Shown in pieces: positions 1 to 6,920 of a stretch of DNA of 13,094 nucleotides. The position numbers and the translations under genes were made by a program. The notes beneath the pieces are model-generated. The model saw only the letters and a list, made by a program, of their open reading frames with translations, did not search any database and was not told the origin of the DNA. The first letter of the stretch is position 1, and the number at the start of each line of letters is the position of its first letter. The stretch comes from Candidatus Bathyarchaeum sp. (lineage in GTDB: Archaea; Thermoproteota; Bathyarchaeia; Bathyarchaeales; Bathyarchaeaceae), in NCBI GenBank assembly GCA_004376385.1, contig SOJY01000234.1, positions 1 to 13,094 on the forward strand, written 5' to 3'.

Positions 1-977
1 ATCTCCGCAAGATTCAAAGAACGAGTGGCGGAACCTTTTTCGTGTGTCTCCCTAAAGATTGGGCTGAACGAAACGGGCTTGATCGTGGAGTTGTTGTTTC
101 CGTCACCGAGTCCGCTGATGGACCACTAGTTATCAATCCGAAATATAATGTAGAGCGGACTCCTCAAGTGGCGGTGATTATACCCTCTCCTTTACTTGAT
201 CGTGTAATCATTGAGAAATATTTGTTAGGATGCGACATAATTCAAGTTCAAGCTAAAGCTAGAATTAGCCCCCTAGACCGTGAGCGGGTAAAACAGGCGT
301 CAACTCGTTTGGTTGGTCTTGAGATTGTTGAGGAGAACCACTCAAAAATTGTTATGCAGTGTCTCTTGGAGCCCTCTACTTTTCCGCCCCAAAAGATTCT
401 TCAAAGAGAATATTCGATAGTTTCAGGAGTGCATCGTGACGCCGTGACTGCTCTTCTTGAGGGCGATGTGGAACTAGCCAAAAATGTTGTTGCACGGGAC
501 AACGAAGTTAACCGTCTGTATTTTCTTTTGGTACGAGTTCTTCGAACAGTTATTCAGAATCCGGGGCTGAGCGAAAAACTCGGTATTTTACCGATCGATT
601 GTTTAGATTACCGTTTGGTAGCTAGTTTGGTTGAATCTATAGGCGACCATTCTGCCTCTATTGGTGAGACTGTAATCAAATTAGGCGGTGCCAAAATTGC
701 GGACAATCTTTCGAAACTTATCCTACATCTTCATAATGTTGCCTATGGCGCTCACGAAAATGCCATACGTGCTGTGTTTTATCATGACGTTTCTGTTGCA
801 GAGTCGGTGCGGTCTGAAAGAGAAAAGGTTGAGTCTATCTTTCACGAGATTGAAACAGCTATTCTCGACCTTCCAGCGGATGTGGGGAGCCATCTTCTCG
901 CCGTTGCTTCTTCGATACACCAAATTTACGACAACAGCTTGGATATAGCTGATCTTGTCATGTCAAAGCTTCCGTAA
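1..977 (+). CDS. PhoU-like phosphate uptake regulator with N-terminal AbrB/SpoVT domain (5' partial)
   Basis: The reading frame is open from the window edge (first full codon at position 3), so the true start lies upstream and about 325 codons are visible. The first 45 or so residues (RKIQRTSGGTFFVCLPKDW and following, ending near VINPKY) match the swapped-hairpin AbrB/SpoVT DNA-binding fold that precedes PhoU domains in many archaeal proteins. The rest is alpha-helical, with two PhoU-like three-helix repeats; the second contains the helix around ESIGDHSASIGE. Such proteins are thought to regulate phosphate uptake or related genes, but the target here is unknown. A GTG at 42 could be mistaken for the start, but it falls inside the AbrB fold. 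The gene ends 54 bases before nadA; a TATA-like box in that gap suggests that nadA is transcribed separately. Confidence 0.85.
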   Translation, partial: LRKIQRTSGGTFFVCLPKDWAERNGLDRGVVVSVTESADGPLVINPKYNVERTPQVAVIIPSPLLDRVIIEKYLLGCDIIQVQAKARISPLDRERVKQASTRLVGLEIVEENHSKIVMQCLLEPSTFPPQKILQREYSIVSGVHRDAVTALLEGDVELAKNVVARDNEVNRLYFLLVRVLRTVIQNPGLSEKLGILPIDCLDYRLVASLVESIGDHSASIGETVIKLGGAKIADNLSKLILHLHNVAYGAHENAIRAVFYHDVSVAESVRSEREKVESIFHEIETAILDLPADVGSHLLAVASSIHQIYDNSLDIADLVMSKLP

Positions 978-981
978 TACG

Positions 982-989
982 TTTAAATT
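982..989 (+). promoter_or_regulatory. Candidate TATA box of the nad operon
   Basis: TTTAAATT lies in the short gap after the PhoU-like gene, about 47 bases before the nadA ATG. An archaeal start site 22 to 27 bases downstream would give a leader of roughly 20 bases. No inverted repeat that could serve as a NAD-responsive operator was seen in the gap. The assignment rests on position and base composition only. Confidence 0.45.
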
Positions 990-1031
990 GTGAGATACCT
1001 CTAGACTTTTAGGACAAGTAGTGTTGGTAGA

Positions 1032-1940
1032 ATGGAAAAAAAGGAGCTAATTGAAAGAATAAATAAACTGAAAAAAGAGAAAAACGCTGTAATTCTGGCA
1101 CACATCTACCAGAGACCAGAAATCTATAATGTAGCGGATTTCATTGGCGATTCCTATGGATTGAGCAAAAAGGCAACAGAAACAGATGCAGAGATCATAG
1201 TTTTTTGTGGTGTTGACTTTATGGCTGAATCCGCTTACATTTTGAACCCCGACAAAACAGTTTTGATTCCAACCCGGCTGGCGAACTGTCCGATGGCAGC
1301 CATGGTCGATGTTGAAGGTTTGCGAAAATTGAAGGCACAGTGTCATAATGCTGCTGTTGTGAGCTATGTTAACACAACCGCTGATGTGAAGGCTGAATCG
1401 GATATTTGTTGCACTAGCGCAAACGCCGCAAAAGTGGTTAACTCTTTAGAGGAAGACGAGATCATATTCGTGCCCGACTCCAACTTAGCGCATTACGTTA
1501 TGAGGCATACTGACAAGAAAATTATCCCTTGGAACGGGTGGTGCTATGTGCACAACAAATTTTCTCCTGAAGGTCTTATCCGCGCAAAAGCTATGCATTT
1601 AGCTGCAAAAGTTCTGGTTCACCCCGAATGTATCCCCGAAGTTGTTGATTTGGCTGATGAGGTTTTTAGCACAACTGGTATGGTCAACTACGTGAAGCAG
1701 AGTCCAGATAAAACGTTCATCATAGCCACGGAGATTGGCGTGATAGAGCGGCTGAAGCTTGAGTTTCCAGAGAAAGTCTTTTTCCAAGCACCGCCTGGAG
1801 GAACATGCCTTCAAATGAAGAAAACTACTTTGGCACTTGTTTTGGATGCTCTAGAGAAGGAGCAGTTTAAAGTCACGGTTCCAGAAAATATAAGGGTCAG
1901 AGCTAAAAAGGCTCTGGACAAAATGTTAAATGTGGACTGA
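1032..1940 (+). CDS. nadA: Quinolinate synthase A (NadA)
   Basis: NadA condenses iminoaspartate with dihydroxyacetone phosphate to make quinolinate, the second step of de novo NAD synthesis, using an oxygen-sensitive [4Fe-4S] cluster. The 302-residue protein has the family length and pattern: an N-terminal ILAHIYQ segment, FCGVDFMAE near 58-66, LANCPMAAM with Cys86, HPEC with Cys200, and GTCLQMKKT with Cys259. These three cysteines are spaced as the cluster ligands of characterised NadA enzymes; there is no CxxCxxC as in the E. coli enzyme. The ATG start is preceded by only a weak Shine-Dalgarno-like GGT. The 3' end overlaps nadC by 11 bases, so the two are probably translationally coupled. 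The dependence on an iron-sulfur cluster fits an anaerobic or low-oxygen host (inference). Confidence 0.97.
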   Translation: MEKKELIERINKLKKEKNAVILAHIYQRPEIYNVADFIGDSYGLSKKATETDAEIIVFCGVDFMAESAYILNPDKTVLIPTRLANCPMAAMVDVEGLRKLKAQCHNAAVVSYVNTTADVKAESDICCTSANAAKVVNSLEEDEIIFVPDSNLAHYVMRHTDKKIIPWNGWCYVHNKFSPEGLIRAKAMHLAAKVLVHPECIPEVVDLADEVFSTTGMVNYVKQSPDKTFIIATEIGVIERLKLEFPEKVFFQAPPGGTCLQMKKTTLALVLDALEKEQFKVTVPENIRVRAKKALDKMLNVD

Positions 1941-2886
1941 CGTCTTGGACAGGCAAAAACTTGTTGAAACCGCCTACCAGAAAGGGAAAGAACTCAATCT
2001 AAACAATAAGAATTATCTTAACTGGCTAGACGCTTTTTTTGCTAAAGAATACAGTGATGACGTTGGAGCTGGAGATATAACCAGCGAAGCAGTTCTACCA
2101 AAAAACGAGCCCATAACAGCATTCTTGAAAGCCAAAGCGTCAGGAATCATCGGGGGAATCGAAGAAGTAAGCTGGTTTCTCCGGAAGCATCACCTCGACG
2201 TAAAAGCTTATTCAAAAGACGGCGAAGATGTCTTGAATGGAGAAACAATTCTGGAGATACAAGGCGGACAAAAAGATATCTTGGCAACAGAGCGAATTGT
2301 TTTAAATGTTCTGCAGAGAATGTCAGGAGTAGCCACAGAAACTAAGCGTTTGATTGATTCGCTGAACGGCTATACCACTAGAATAGCCGCAACTAGAAAA
2401 ACACTTTTGAGGTATCTTGACAAGAAAGCAGTTTTCTTGGGGGGCGGTTTAACGCACCGTTTTGGGCTCTGGGATTCCATCCTAATCAAAGATAACCACC
2501 TTGAAACCCTGAAGAGCAAGGGCGTAAACGATTACGTTGAGACTGCAATAGCCAAAGCTTCAGCTTTTGCAGATACGGTTGGGTTCATAGAAATCGAAGT
2601 CACCTCCACCGAAGAGGCTGTAATGGCCGCAAAAAAATTTAAAGCTTTGAGACTGAAGCCGCCCTGCGTTGTAATGCTTGACAATATGAAGCCTGCGGCA
2701 ATCGAGCAGACCCTTGAGACTCTTCGTAAAGACGCCCTTTATGATTCTGTGCTTTTGGAAGCCTCGGGCGCTATAACCCCAGAAAGCATACGGGAATATG
2801 CCAAAACGGGAATTGACATTGTATCTTTAGGATATCTAACGCACTCTGCACAAGTTTTAGACATGAGCTTGGAGATGACACTTTGA
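1930..2886 (+). CDS. nadC: Nicotinate-nucleotide pyrophosphorylase (quinolinate phosphoribosyltransferase)
   Basis: NadC decarboxylates quinolinate and transfers phosphoribose from PRPP to give nicotinate mononucleotide. Family motifs run in order: DDVGAGDITSEAVLP near 43-57, ATRKT (154-158), LDKKAV then GGGLTHR (171-177), LIKDNHL (185-191), EIEVTS (221-226), MLDNM (249-253) and EASGAI near the C terminus. These include the basic residues of the substrate pocket. At 318 residues it is longer than the usual 275-290. The excess is an N-terminal stretch of about 30 polar residues before the normal family start. Only the ATG at 1930 or a TTG at 1945 can begin the frame, so most of the extension must be translated. 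The gene overlaps nadA by 11 bases and nadB by 4, indicating one operon. Confidence 0.96.
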   Translation: MWTDVLDRQKLVETAYQKGKELNLNNKNYLNWLDAFFAKEYSDDVGAGDITSEAVLPKNEPITAFLKAKASGIIGGIEEVSWFLRKHHLDVKAYSKDGEDVLNGETILEIQGGQKDILATERIVLNVLQRMSGVATETKRLIDSLNGYTTRIAATRKTLLRYLDKKAVFLGGGLTHRFGLWDSILIKDNHLETLKSKGVNDYVETAIAKASAFADTVGFIEIEVTSTEEAVMAAKKFKALRLKPPCVVMLDNMKPAAIEQTLETLRKDALYDSVLLEASGAITPESIREYAKTGIDIVSLGYLTHSAQVLDMSLEMTL

Positions 2887-4445
2887 ACACGGATTTCTTA
2901 GTTGTTGGAAGCGGCATAGCCGGATTGAATTTCGCCCTAAAGGTCGCCAACTATGGACGAGTAATAATTGTAACAAAAAAGGAAATCATGGAATCAAACA
3001 CGAACCTCGCCCAAGGCGGAATAGCAACAGTAACCAGAAAAGACGACTCCGTTCAGTTACATATCAAAGACACGGTGAATGTTGGTTCGGGCTTATCCAA
3101 CAAACGGATAGTGAAAATTCTTGCTGAAAAAGGACCAGAAGCCATTCGAAACTTGCTTTCTTTTGGAGTAAAATTTGACAAAGAGAACGATGAGCTTCAT
3201 TTGACTACCGAAGGCGGGCACAGTATGGCTCGAGTGCTGCATTCTGGGGATTCTACTGGAAGAGAAATAGAGCAATCAATGACTGAAAGCATCCGCAAAA
3301 GCAAAGACATCGAAGTTTTTGAGGATTGCTTTGCCATAGACCTTATCCTAAAAAACACAGGGTGCATTGGCGCAAGAATACTTGATATAAAAAACAGAAA
3401 GATGTGTGACATTTTTGCGAGGGTAACCATACTAGCCACCGGCGGTATCGGCTACATTTATCAGAATACAACAAACCCAGAAATTGCTACTGGCGACGGA
3501 ATTGCCATGGCCCTTCGAGCAGGTGCTAAAATTGAAGATATGGAATTTGTGCAATTTCATCCTACTACATTGAACAAACTTGGTGCTCCACACTTTTTGA
3601 TATCTGAGGCTCTTCGTGGTGAAGGAGCAATTCTTGTGAATGCGCGGGGGGAACGTTTCATGTTGGGTTACGACAATATGGGCGAGCTTGCTCCTCGAGA
3701 CATTATCTCCAGAACCATATTTAATGAACTCAAGAACGGACCTGTCTACTTGGATATTCGGCACAAAGGCAAAGGCTTCATTTTAGATCGTTTTCCAATG
3801 ATTCATCAAGAATGCTTGAAGTATGACGTAGATATTACAACGGACCTGATTCCGGTGTCTCCAGCTGCACACTATATTTGCGGGGGCATTAAAACAAACG
3901 AGTATGGGGAGACTACCGTGGCTAATCTTTTAGCTTTTGGCGAATGTACCTGCACTGGAGTACACGGAGCTAACAGGTTGGCGAGTAACTCGTTGTTAGA
4001 GTCTGTAGTTTTCTCTTCTCTAGGAGCACAAAAAGCAAAAAACTATCTGAAGAACGAAATTGAAGCCCCGCCGCAACAAAAAGAAACAGCATTCGCTAAC
4101 ATAGAAACTCAAGAACTGAACTATATCAAAGCAGAATTGAGAAATGCAATGTGGGATTATGTTGGAATAATCCGCACCGAAGAAAAAATGGACCTGATGC
4201 TTAGAAAACTGGAGCATCTAAACAGAAGATTGGATGTTTTTGGTGGGACCGGAGTAAACACGCAGTTTCTTGAAATAAAAAACATGGTGACCGTAGCTAA
4301 CTTAATAACAAAAGCTGCTCACACCCGAAAAGAAAGCCGAGGAACCCATTACCGAACAGATTATCCAACTACTGACGACAAAAACTGGCTAAAACACATC
4401 TGCTTTGAACAAAGAGAAGAGAAACTTCACACATTCTTCACATAG
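2883..4445 (+). CDS. nadB: L-aspartate oxidase (NadB)
   Basis: This FAD enzyme oxidises L-aspartate to iminoaspartate, the substrate of NadA, and so completes the three-gene set in the window. Motifs: Rossmann GSGIAG (9-14), TNLAQGGIA (40-48), TTEGGHS with Glu110, RVLHSGDSTG (117-126), QFHPTT with His226, APRDIISR (270-277), PVSPAAHY with His330, CGGI, and GECTCTGVHGANRLASNSLLES (354-374 region), which holds the arginine of the active site and the FAD contacts. The C-terminal helical domain follows to residue 520, a normal length. The start is TTG, overlapping the nadC stop by four bases; no ATG lies between it and the Rossmann motif. The succinate dehydrogenase flavoprotein shares the fold, but the NLAQGGIA and GECTCTGVHGANRL signatures, together with the neighbours, favour NadB. 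Confidence 0.97.
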   Translation: MNTDFLVVGSGIAGLNFALKVANYGRVIIVTKKEIMESNTNLAQGGIATVTRKDDSVQLHIKDTVNVGSGLSNKRIVKILAEKGPEAIRNLLSFGVKFDKENDELHLTTEGGHSMARVLHSGDSTGREIEQSMTESIRKSKDIEVFEDCFAIDLILKNTGCIGARILDIKNRKMCDIFARVTILATGGIGYIYQNTTNPEIATGDGIAMALRAGAKIEDMEFVQFHPTTLNKLGAPHFLISEALRGEGAILVNARGERFMLGYDNMGELAPRDIISRTIFNELKNGPVYLDIRHKGKGFILDRFPMIHQECLKYDVDITTDLIPVSPAAHYICGGIKTNEYGETTVANLLAFGECTCTGVHGANRLASNSLLESVVFSSLGAQKAKNYLKNEIEAPPQQKETAFANIETQELNYIKAELRNAMWDYVGIIRTEEKMDLMLRKLEHLNRRLDVFGGTGVNTQFLEIKNMVTVANLITKAAHTRKESRGTHYRTDYPTTDDKNWLKHICFEQREEKLHTFFT

Positions 4446-4499
4446 CGTCGTCTTGTTTGCTGCTTTCCAGAAACTGTAATATCTTTGTTGATGTGATTT

Positions 4500-4511
4500 G
4501 CGAAATTTTTT
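4500..4511 (+). terminator. Candidate T-run terminator after nadB
   Basis: A run of six T residues (4506-4511) lies about 60 bases after the nadB stop and before the tRNA promoter. Archaeal transcription commonly ends at T-rich tracts without a hairpin. Assigned on position and composition only. Confidence 0.35.
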
Positions 4512-4522
4512 GAGCAAAAGCG

Positions 4523-4530
4523 CTTTTAAG
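4523..4530 (+). promoter_or_regulatory. Candidate TATA box of tRNA-Ser
   Basis: CTTTTAAG is centred about 30 bases before the first base of the mature tRNA, as expected for an archaeal promoter with a 5' leader of a few bases. The preceding A/G-rich AAAAGC could serve as a BRE. The box overlaps a perfect 12-base palindrome AAAAGCGCTTTT (4516-4527). Confidence 0.5.
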
Positions 4531-4556
4531 TGGTAACAAACTCTACAACTTTGGTT

Positions 4557-4667
4557 GCCGGGGTGACAGAGCGGTAATGTGCCGGTCTCGAAATGACTCA
4601 AATATTGGTCAAAAGACAACCGGTGGTGCTTGGCGCCACATGGGTTCAAATCCCATCCCCGGCGCCA
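4557..4667 (+). tRNA. tRNA-Ser(CGA), type II, with a 25-nt anticodon-loop intron and encoded CCA
   Basis: The acceptor stem GCCGGGG (4557-4563) pairs perfectly with CCCCGGC (4657-4663), followed by G and an encoded CCA (4665-4667). The D stem is ACA/TGT (4566-4568, 4578-4580) around a loop containing GCGGTAA. The anticodon stem is CCGGT (4582-4586) with ACCGG (4619-4623). A long variable arm TGGTGC-TTG-GCGCCA (4624-4638) and a T arm ATGGG-TTCAAAT-CCCAT (4640-4656) complete a class II tRNA. The anticodon loop spans 32 bases instead of 7. Removing 25 bases leaves CUCGAAA with anticodon CGA, decoding UCG serine; moving the cut by a base either way still gives CGA. The mature RNA would be 86 nt. 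U54, U55 and C56 of the T loop are present. Confidence 0.95.
4593..4617 (+). other. tRNA-Ser intron at canonical position 37/38 with relaxed bulge-helix-bulge
   Basis: Within the expanded anticodon loop, TGACT (4594-4598) pairs with GGTCA (4607-4611), forming an intron hairpin. Between it and the anticodon stem are seven unpaired bases on each side: CTCGAAA (4587-4593) and AAAGACA (4612-4618). Read as the archaeal bulge-helix-bulge (4-bp central helix, 3-nt bulges, cleavage after the second bulge base), this places the cuts exactly after 4592 and after 4617. Only two central pairs are Watson-Crick (C4587-G4615, T4588-A4614); the other two would be C·A and G·A, so the motif is relaxed. Removal would require the archaeal splicing endonuclease and RNA ligase, which are not in this window. 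Confidence 0.8.
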
Positions 4668-4696
4668 TTTTACCTGTTAACCTTCTGTCAAAATGC

Positions 4697-5218
4697 TCAT
4701 AAGCGCGACTTTTTCTTTGGCTTCCTCTTAAGTTCGGTTCCACAGACTTCGCAGGACTTGAACTTGTAATCTGACGGGTATTTGCGGTAACATGCGGGGC
4801 AATATAGAATCCATTTGAAACGAAACTTTATTCCAAAAGTCATTAACGACGTAAACTCTACATCAATTTTGTTAGCCACGTTCTGTATCGAATAATCGTC
4901 CGTGACAATTAACGGGCTTAATCCTCTTCCTTTCAGTTCCATCGCTAAGGCTAGAACTTGCAAGTCCGCTTCGGAGAGGTAACGCATGTCCCCAACCTTT
5001 TTGGAGGCTTCTAGAATCTCTTGGAAACAGGAATCTTTCGGCTTCATAATCGTAATCTTCCCGTTCTCTATCGCTGCGTTGAAGCGCATCCAAGGCATGG
5101 AACCTGCATTGAGTTCATTCTTAACTTCGGGGACTGTGTATTGCTTCTCTGGGACTGTAAGTGGGTCAAAACCTGCTATGAACGCTGAGGTATCCAGAAC
5201 TATTGCTTTTCCTTTCAA
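4697..5218 (-). CDS. nob1: NOB1-family rRNA maturation endonuclease (PIN domain plus zinc ribbon)
   Basis: Archaeal Nob1 cleaves the 3' end of precursor 16S rRNA late in small-subunit assembly. The 173-residue protein begins with a PIN nuclease domain (residues 5-125). Its likely metal-binding acids are Asp9 in VLDTSAF, Glu31/Glu35 in PEVKNEL, Asp85 in LSEADLQVLALA, and Asp107/Asp108 in VTDDYSIQN. A zinc ribbon follows, with Cys140 and Cys143 (CPAC) and Cys156 and Cys159 (CEVC), and then a lysine-rich tail suited to RNA contact. This order and length are characteristic of archaeal Nob1 and separate it from toxin VapC, which lacks the ribbon. The start is TTG at 5218; AAGGTGA (5225-5231) lies a few bases upstream as Shine-Dalgarno. 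The gene stands alone and converges on the tRNA, with only 29 bases between them. Confidence 0.93.
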   Translation of the reverse strand: MKGKAIVLDTSAFIAGFDPLTVPEKQYTVPEVKNELNAGSMPWMRFNAAIENGKITIMKPKDSCFQEILEASKKVGDMRYLSEADLQVLALAMELKGRGLSPLIVTDDYSIQNVANKIDVEFTSLMTFGIKFRFKWILYCPACYRKYPSDYKFKSCEVCGTELKRKPKKKSRL

Positions 5219-5360
5219 GGTTTTTCACCTTAGAAAATCTGTCCTCCAGAAGATGGAAAATGCTGTTTGGAAATACCTTTAGCTTTAGGATAACTAGACT
5301 CTCCAACGTTAATCTTTTCTGATTCCCAACAAGAAAACTGCATCTTCGGTTTACACCCAA

Positions 5361-5368
5361 TATAAAAA
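5361..5368 (+). promoter_or_regulatory. Possible TATA box upstream of aIF5A
   Basis: The 267-base gap between divergent nob1 and aIF5A holds two TATA-like elements on the plus strand: TATAAAAA near 5362 and TGTATTTTAG near 5418-5427. The first would give a leader of about 100 bases. The second would start transcription close to 5448-5450, about 36 bases before the chosen ATG. Which is used cannot be told from sequence. Nothing else recognisable lies in this gap. Confidence 0.3.
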
Positions 5369-5470
5369 ACTGTAAAACTGGCTATTTTATGTTACTAACT
5401 GCTCTTATTGTAATGTGTGTATTTTAGGCGATAGATTATTAACCAAGAAATGCGTGAAATTCTTCTATCA

Positions 5471-5474
5471 GGAG
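5471..5474 (+). promoter_or_regulatory. Shine-Dalgarno that supports the internal aIF5A start
   Basis: GGAG ends 11 bases before the ATG at 5486. The alternative in-frame ATG at 5450 has no purine-rich site upstream of it. This, together with family N-terminal length, favours 5486. Confidence 0.5.
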
Positions 5475-5485
5475 AACTGGACAAC

Positions 5486-5881
5486 ATGAGCAAACCTATG
5501 GATTTGGGCAGTCTAAAAGTCGGCAGTTATATACTCATCAATGATGAGCCATGCAAAATAGTGAACTACACCAAATCAAAACCTGGAAAACACGGCTCCG
5601 CAAAGGCTCGTATCGTCGCCATAGGCGTTTTTGATGAAGCAAAAAGAACCCTCGTGAAGCCTGTTAGTGCTCGTGTTGACGTTCCTCTAATAGAGAAAAA
5701 AACTGGGCAAGTTATCGCCTTGTTGCCAGCGGCTGTTCAGTTGATGGACTTGGAAACTTACGAGATGACTGAAGCGCCTTACCCCGAGGATGAATCCTTA
5801 AAATCTAAATTGGCTTCCGGCGTTGAAGTTGAATATTGGCAAATTCTGGGCAGAACCCGAATAACCCGAACAAAAGGCTAA
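5486..5881 (+). CDS. eif5A: Translation initiation factor aIF5A (hypusine-containing)
   Basis: aIF5A binds near the ribosomal exit site and helps peptide-bond formation at difficult sequences; it requires hypusine on one lysine. With the start at 5486 the protein is 131 residues, the usual archaeal length. It opens MSKPMDLGSLKVGSYILIND. The modification loop is SKPGKHGSAKA, with Lys35 as the residue to be modified. The SH3-like N-terminal barrel is followed by the OB-like C-terminal domain, which contains LMDLETYE. An in-frame ATG at 5450 would add 12 residues that do not look like the family; that start could be leaderless, because a TATA-like element sits about 26 bases upstream of it. The next gene encodes the enzyme that modifies Lys35. 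Confidence 0.96.
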   Translation: MSKPMDLGSLKVGSYILINDEPCKIVNYTKSKPGKHGSAKARIVAIGVFDEAKRTLVKPVSARVDVPLIEKKTGQVIALLPAAVQLMDLETYEMTEAPYPEDESLKSKLASGVEVEYWQILGRTRITRTKG

Positions 5882-5922
5882 CCCCTCTCTTTTCTGACCT
5901 GAAATTGGTCTCTGTAACTACC

Positions 5923-5931
5923 TTTTTAAAA
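5923..5931 (+). promoter_or_regulatory. Candidate TATA box of deoxyhypusine synthase
   Basis: TTTTTAAAA lies in the 103-base gap after aIF5A and would place a start site near 5950, giving a leader of about 35 bases. A short T-rich stretch (5887-5893) before it may end aIF5A transcription. The pair may therefore be two adjacent transcripts and not one. Confidence 0.5.
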
Positions 5932-5984
5932 CGCTAATCGCAAATCTTTACTCGTTAGAGTAGTTATAACCGTGGCGGGAAGAA

Positions 5985-6920
5985 TTGAAGCGCGTAAAAC
6001 ATATGCAACTGAATAATGGCTTAACAGTAGGCGCCCTTGTTTCTGAAATGAACGAATGTGGGGTGCTTGGCGCCGGAAACATTGGCAAGGCAGCCGAAAT
6101 TGTAACGGAGATATTCAGTGACAGAGATTATACTGTGTTTTTGACCTTAGCAGGTCCTCTGGTTCCTGGGGGAATGAGGCAAATCATTAGAGACTTGATA
6201 GACCAAGAATACGTGAATGCAATTGTGACAACCGGAGCTAACATGGTGCACGACATGGTGGAAGCCCTTGGGCACCGTCACTGGATAGGCACCTTTCTTG
6301 CTGAAGATGAAGAATTAAAGACCAAAGATATTGGGCGAATAGGCGATATTTACATTAAACAGAACGCCTTCAAGGGCTTAGAAGACTGGATATACGAAAC
6401 CCTCGAAAACATACCTGAAAAAAAGAGAGAACGCATATCCACCACCGAGCTTCTTTTCGAGATCGGTAAAAACATTTCTGATCCCAACTCAATCCTCGCC
6501 ACCGCAGCAAAGAAAGGAGTTCCAGTAATAAGCCCCGGCTTAGTCGATTCCATAGCGGGTTTCCACATGTGGATGTACGGGCAAGACAAAAAATTGAGGA
6601 TAGACCCGCTCCTTGACACGCACACGATCGTGGACATTGTTTACGAAGCCAAAAAAGTAGGAATTATAATTTTAGGCGGAGGCTGGCCCAAACACTTCGC
6701 CTTATTCGCCAACACTTTCAGAGAAGGCGTCGACCGTGCAATCCAAATCACAATGGATCGTCCAGAACCCGGCGGTCTAAGCGGAGCTACTTTGAAAGAG
6801 GCAATTAGCTGGGGAAAAGTTAAGCCTGAAGGAAAAGAGGTAACCGTTATCTGCGACGCCACAATAGCCTTCCCTTTGATTGTTGCTTCAGCCTTGGAAG
6901 AACTCAGAAAGACTCATTAG
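5985..6920 (+). CDS. dys: Deoxyhypusine synthase
   Basis: The enzyme transfers the aminobutyl group of spermidine, in an NAD-dependent reaction, onto the acceptor lysine of aIF5A encoded immediately upstream. The 311-residue protein has the family pattern: GVLGAGNIGKA (26-36), LTLAGPLVPGGMR (53-65), TTGANMVHD (82-90), SPGLVDS (183-189), ILGGGWPKHF (229-238), and EAISWGKVKPEGKEVTVICDAT (272-292 region). The last contains Lys278, matching the catalytic lysine of the SWGK motif. The chosen start is TTG at 5985, shortly after a GGGA and giving the typical MKRVKHMQL opening. An ATG at 6003 is the alternative, and an in-frame stop at 5967 limits further extension. The NAD requirement links it loosely to the nad operon, though NAD is general. 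Homospermidine synthase-like paralogues exist, but the SWGK motif and location favour deoxyhypusine synthase. Confidence 0.95.
   Translation: MKRVKHMQLNNGLTVGALVSEMNECGVLGAGNIGKAAEIVTEIFSDRDYTVFLTLAGPLVPGGMRQIIRDLIDQEYVNAIVTTGANMVHDMVEALGHRHWIGTFLAEDEELKTKDIGRIGDIYIKQNAFKGLEDWIYETLENIPEKKRERISTTELLFEIGKNISDPNSILATAAKKGVPVISPGLVDSIAGFHMWMYGQDKKLRIDPLLDTHTIVDIVYEAKKVGIIILGGGWPKHFALFANTFREGVDRAIQITMDRPEPGGLSGATLKEAISWGKVKPEGKEVTVICDATIAFPLIVASALEELRKTH

Noticed and set aside
42..977. Complete PhoU-like gene starting at the GTG at position 42.
   Set aside because: The frame stays open to the window edge, and the upstream residues RKIQRTSGGTFF are part of the AbrB fold, so the gene is cut by the window and not started there.
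4389..4649. Minus-strand open frame across the end of nadB and the tRNA.
   Set aside because: It runs antisense to a certain protein gene and a certain tRNA and has no recognisable protein features.
4697..5218. VapC-type toxin, because of the PIN domain.
   Set aside because: The C-terminal four-cysteine zinc ribbon and basic tail are those of Nob1, and there is no adjacent antitoxin gene.
5166..5360. Short minus-strand frame upstream of nob1 that overlaps its start in another frame.
   Set aside because: No plausible start context, no family resemblance, and it overlaps the conserved nob1 N terminus.
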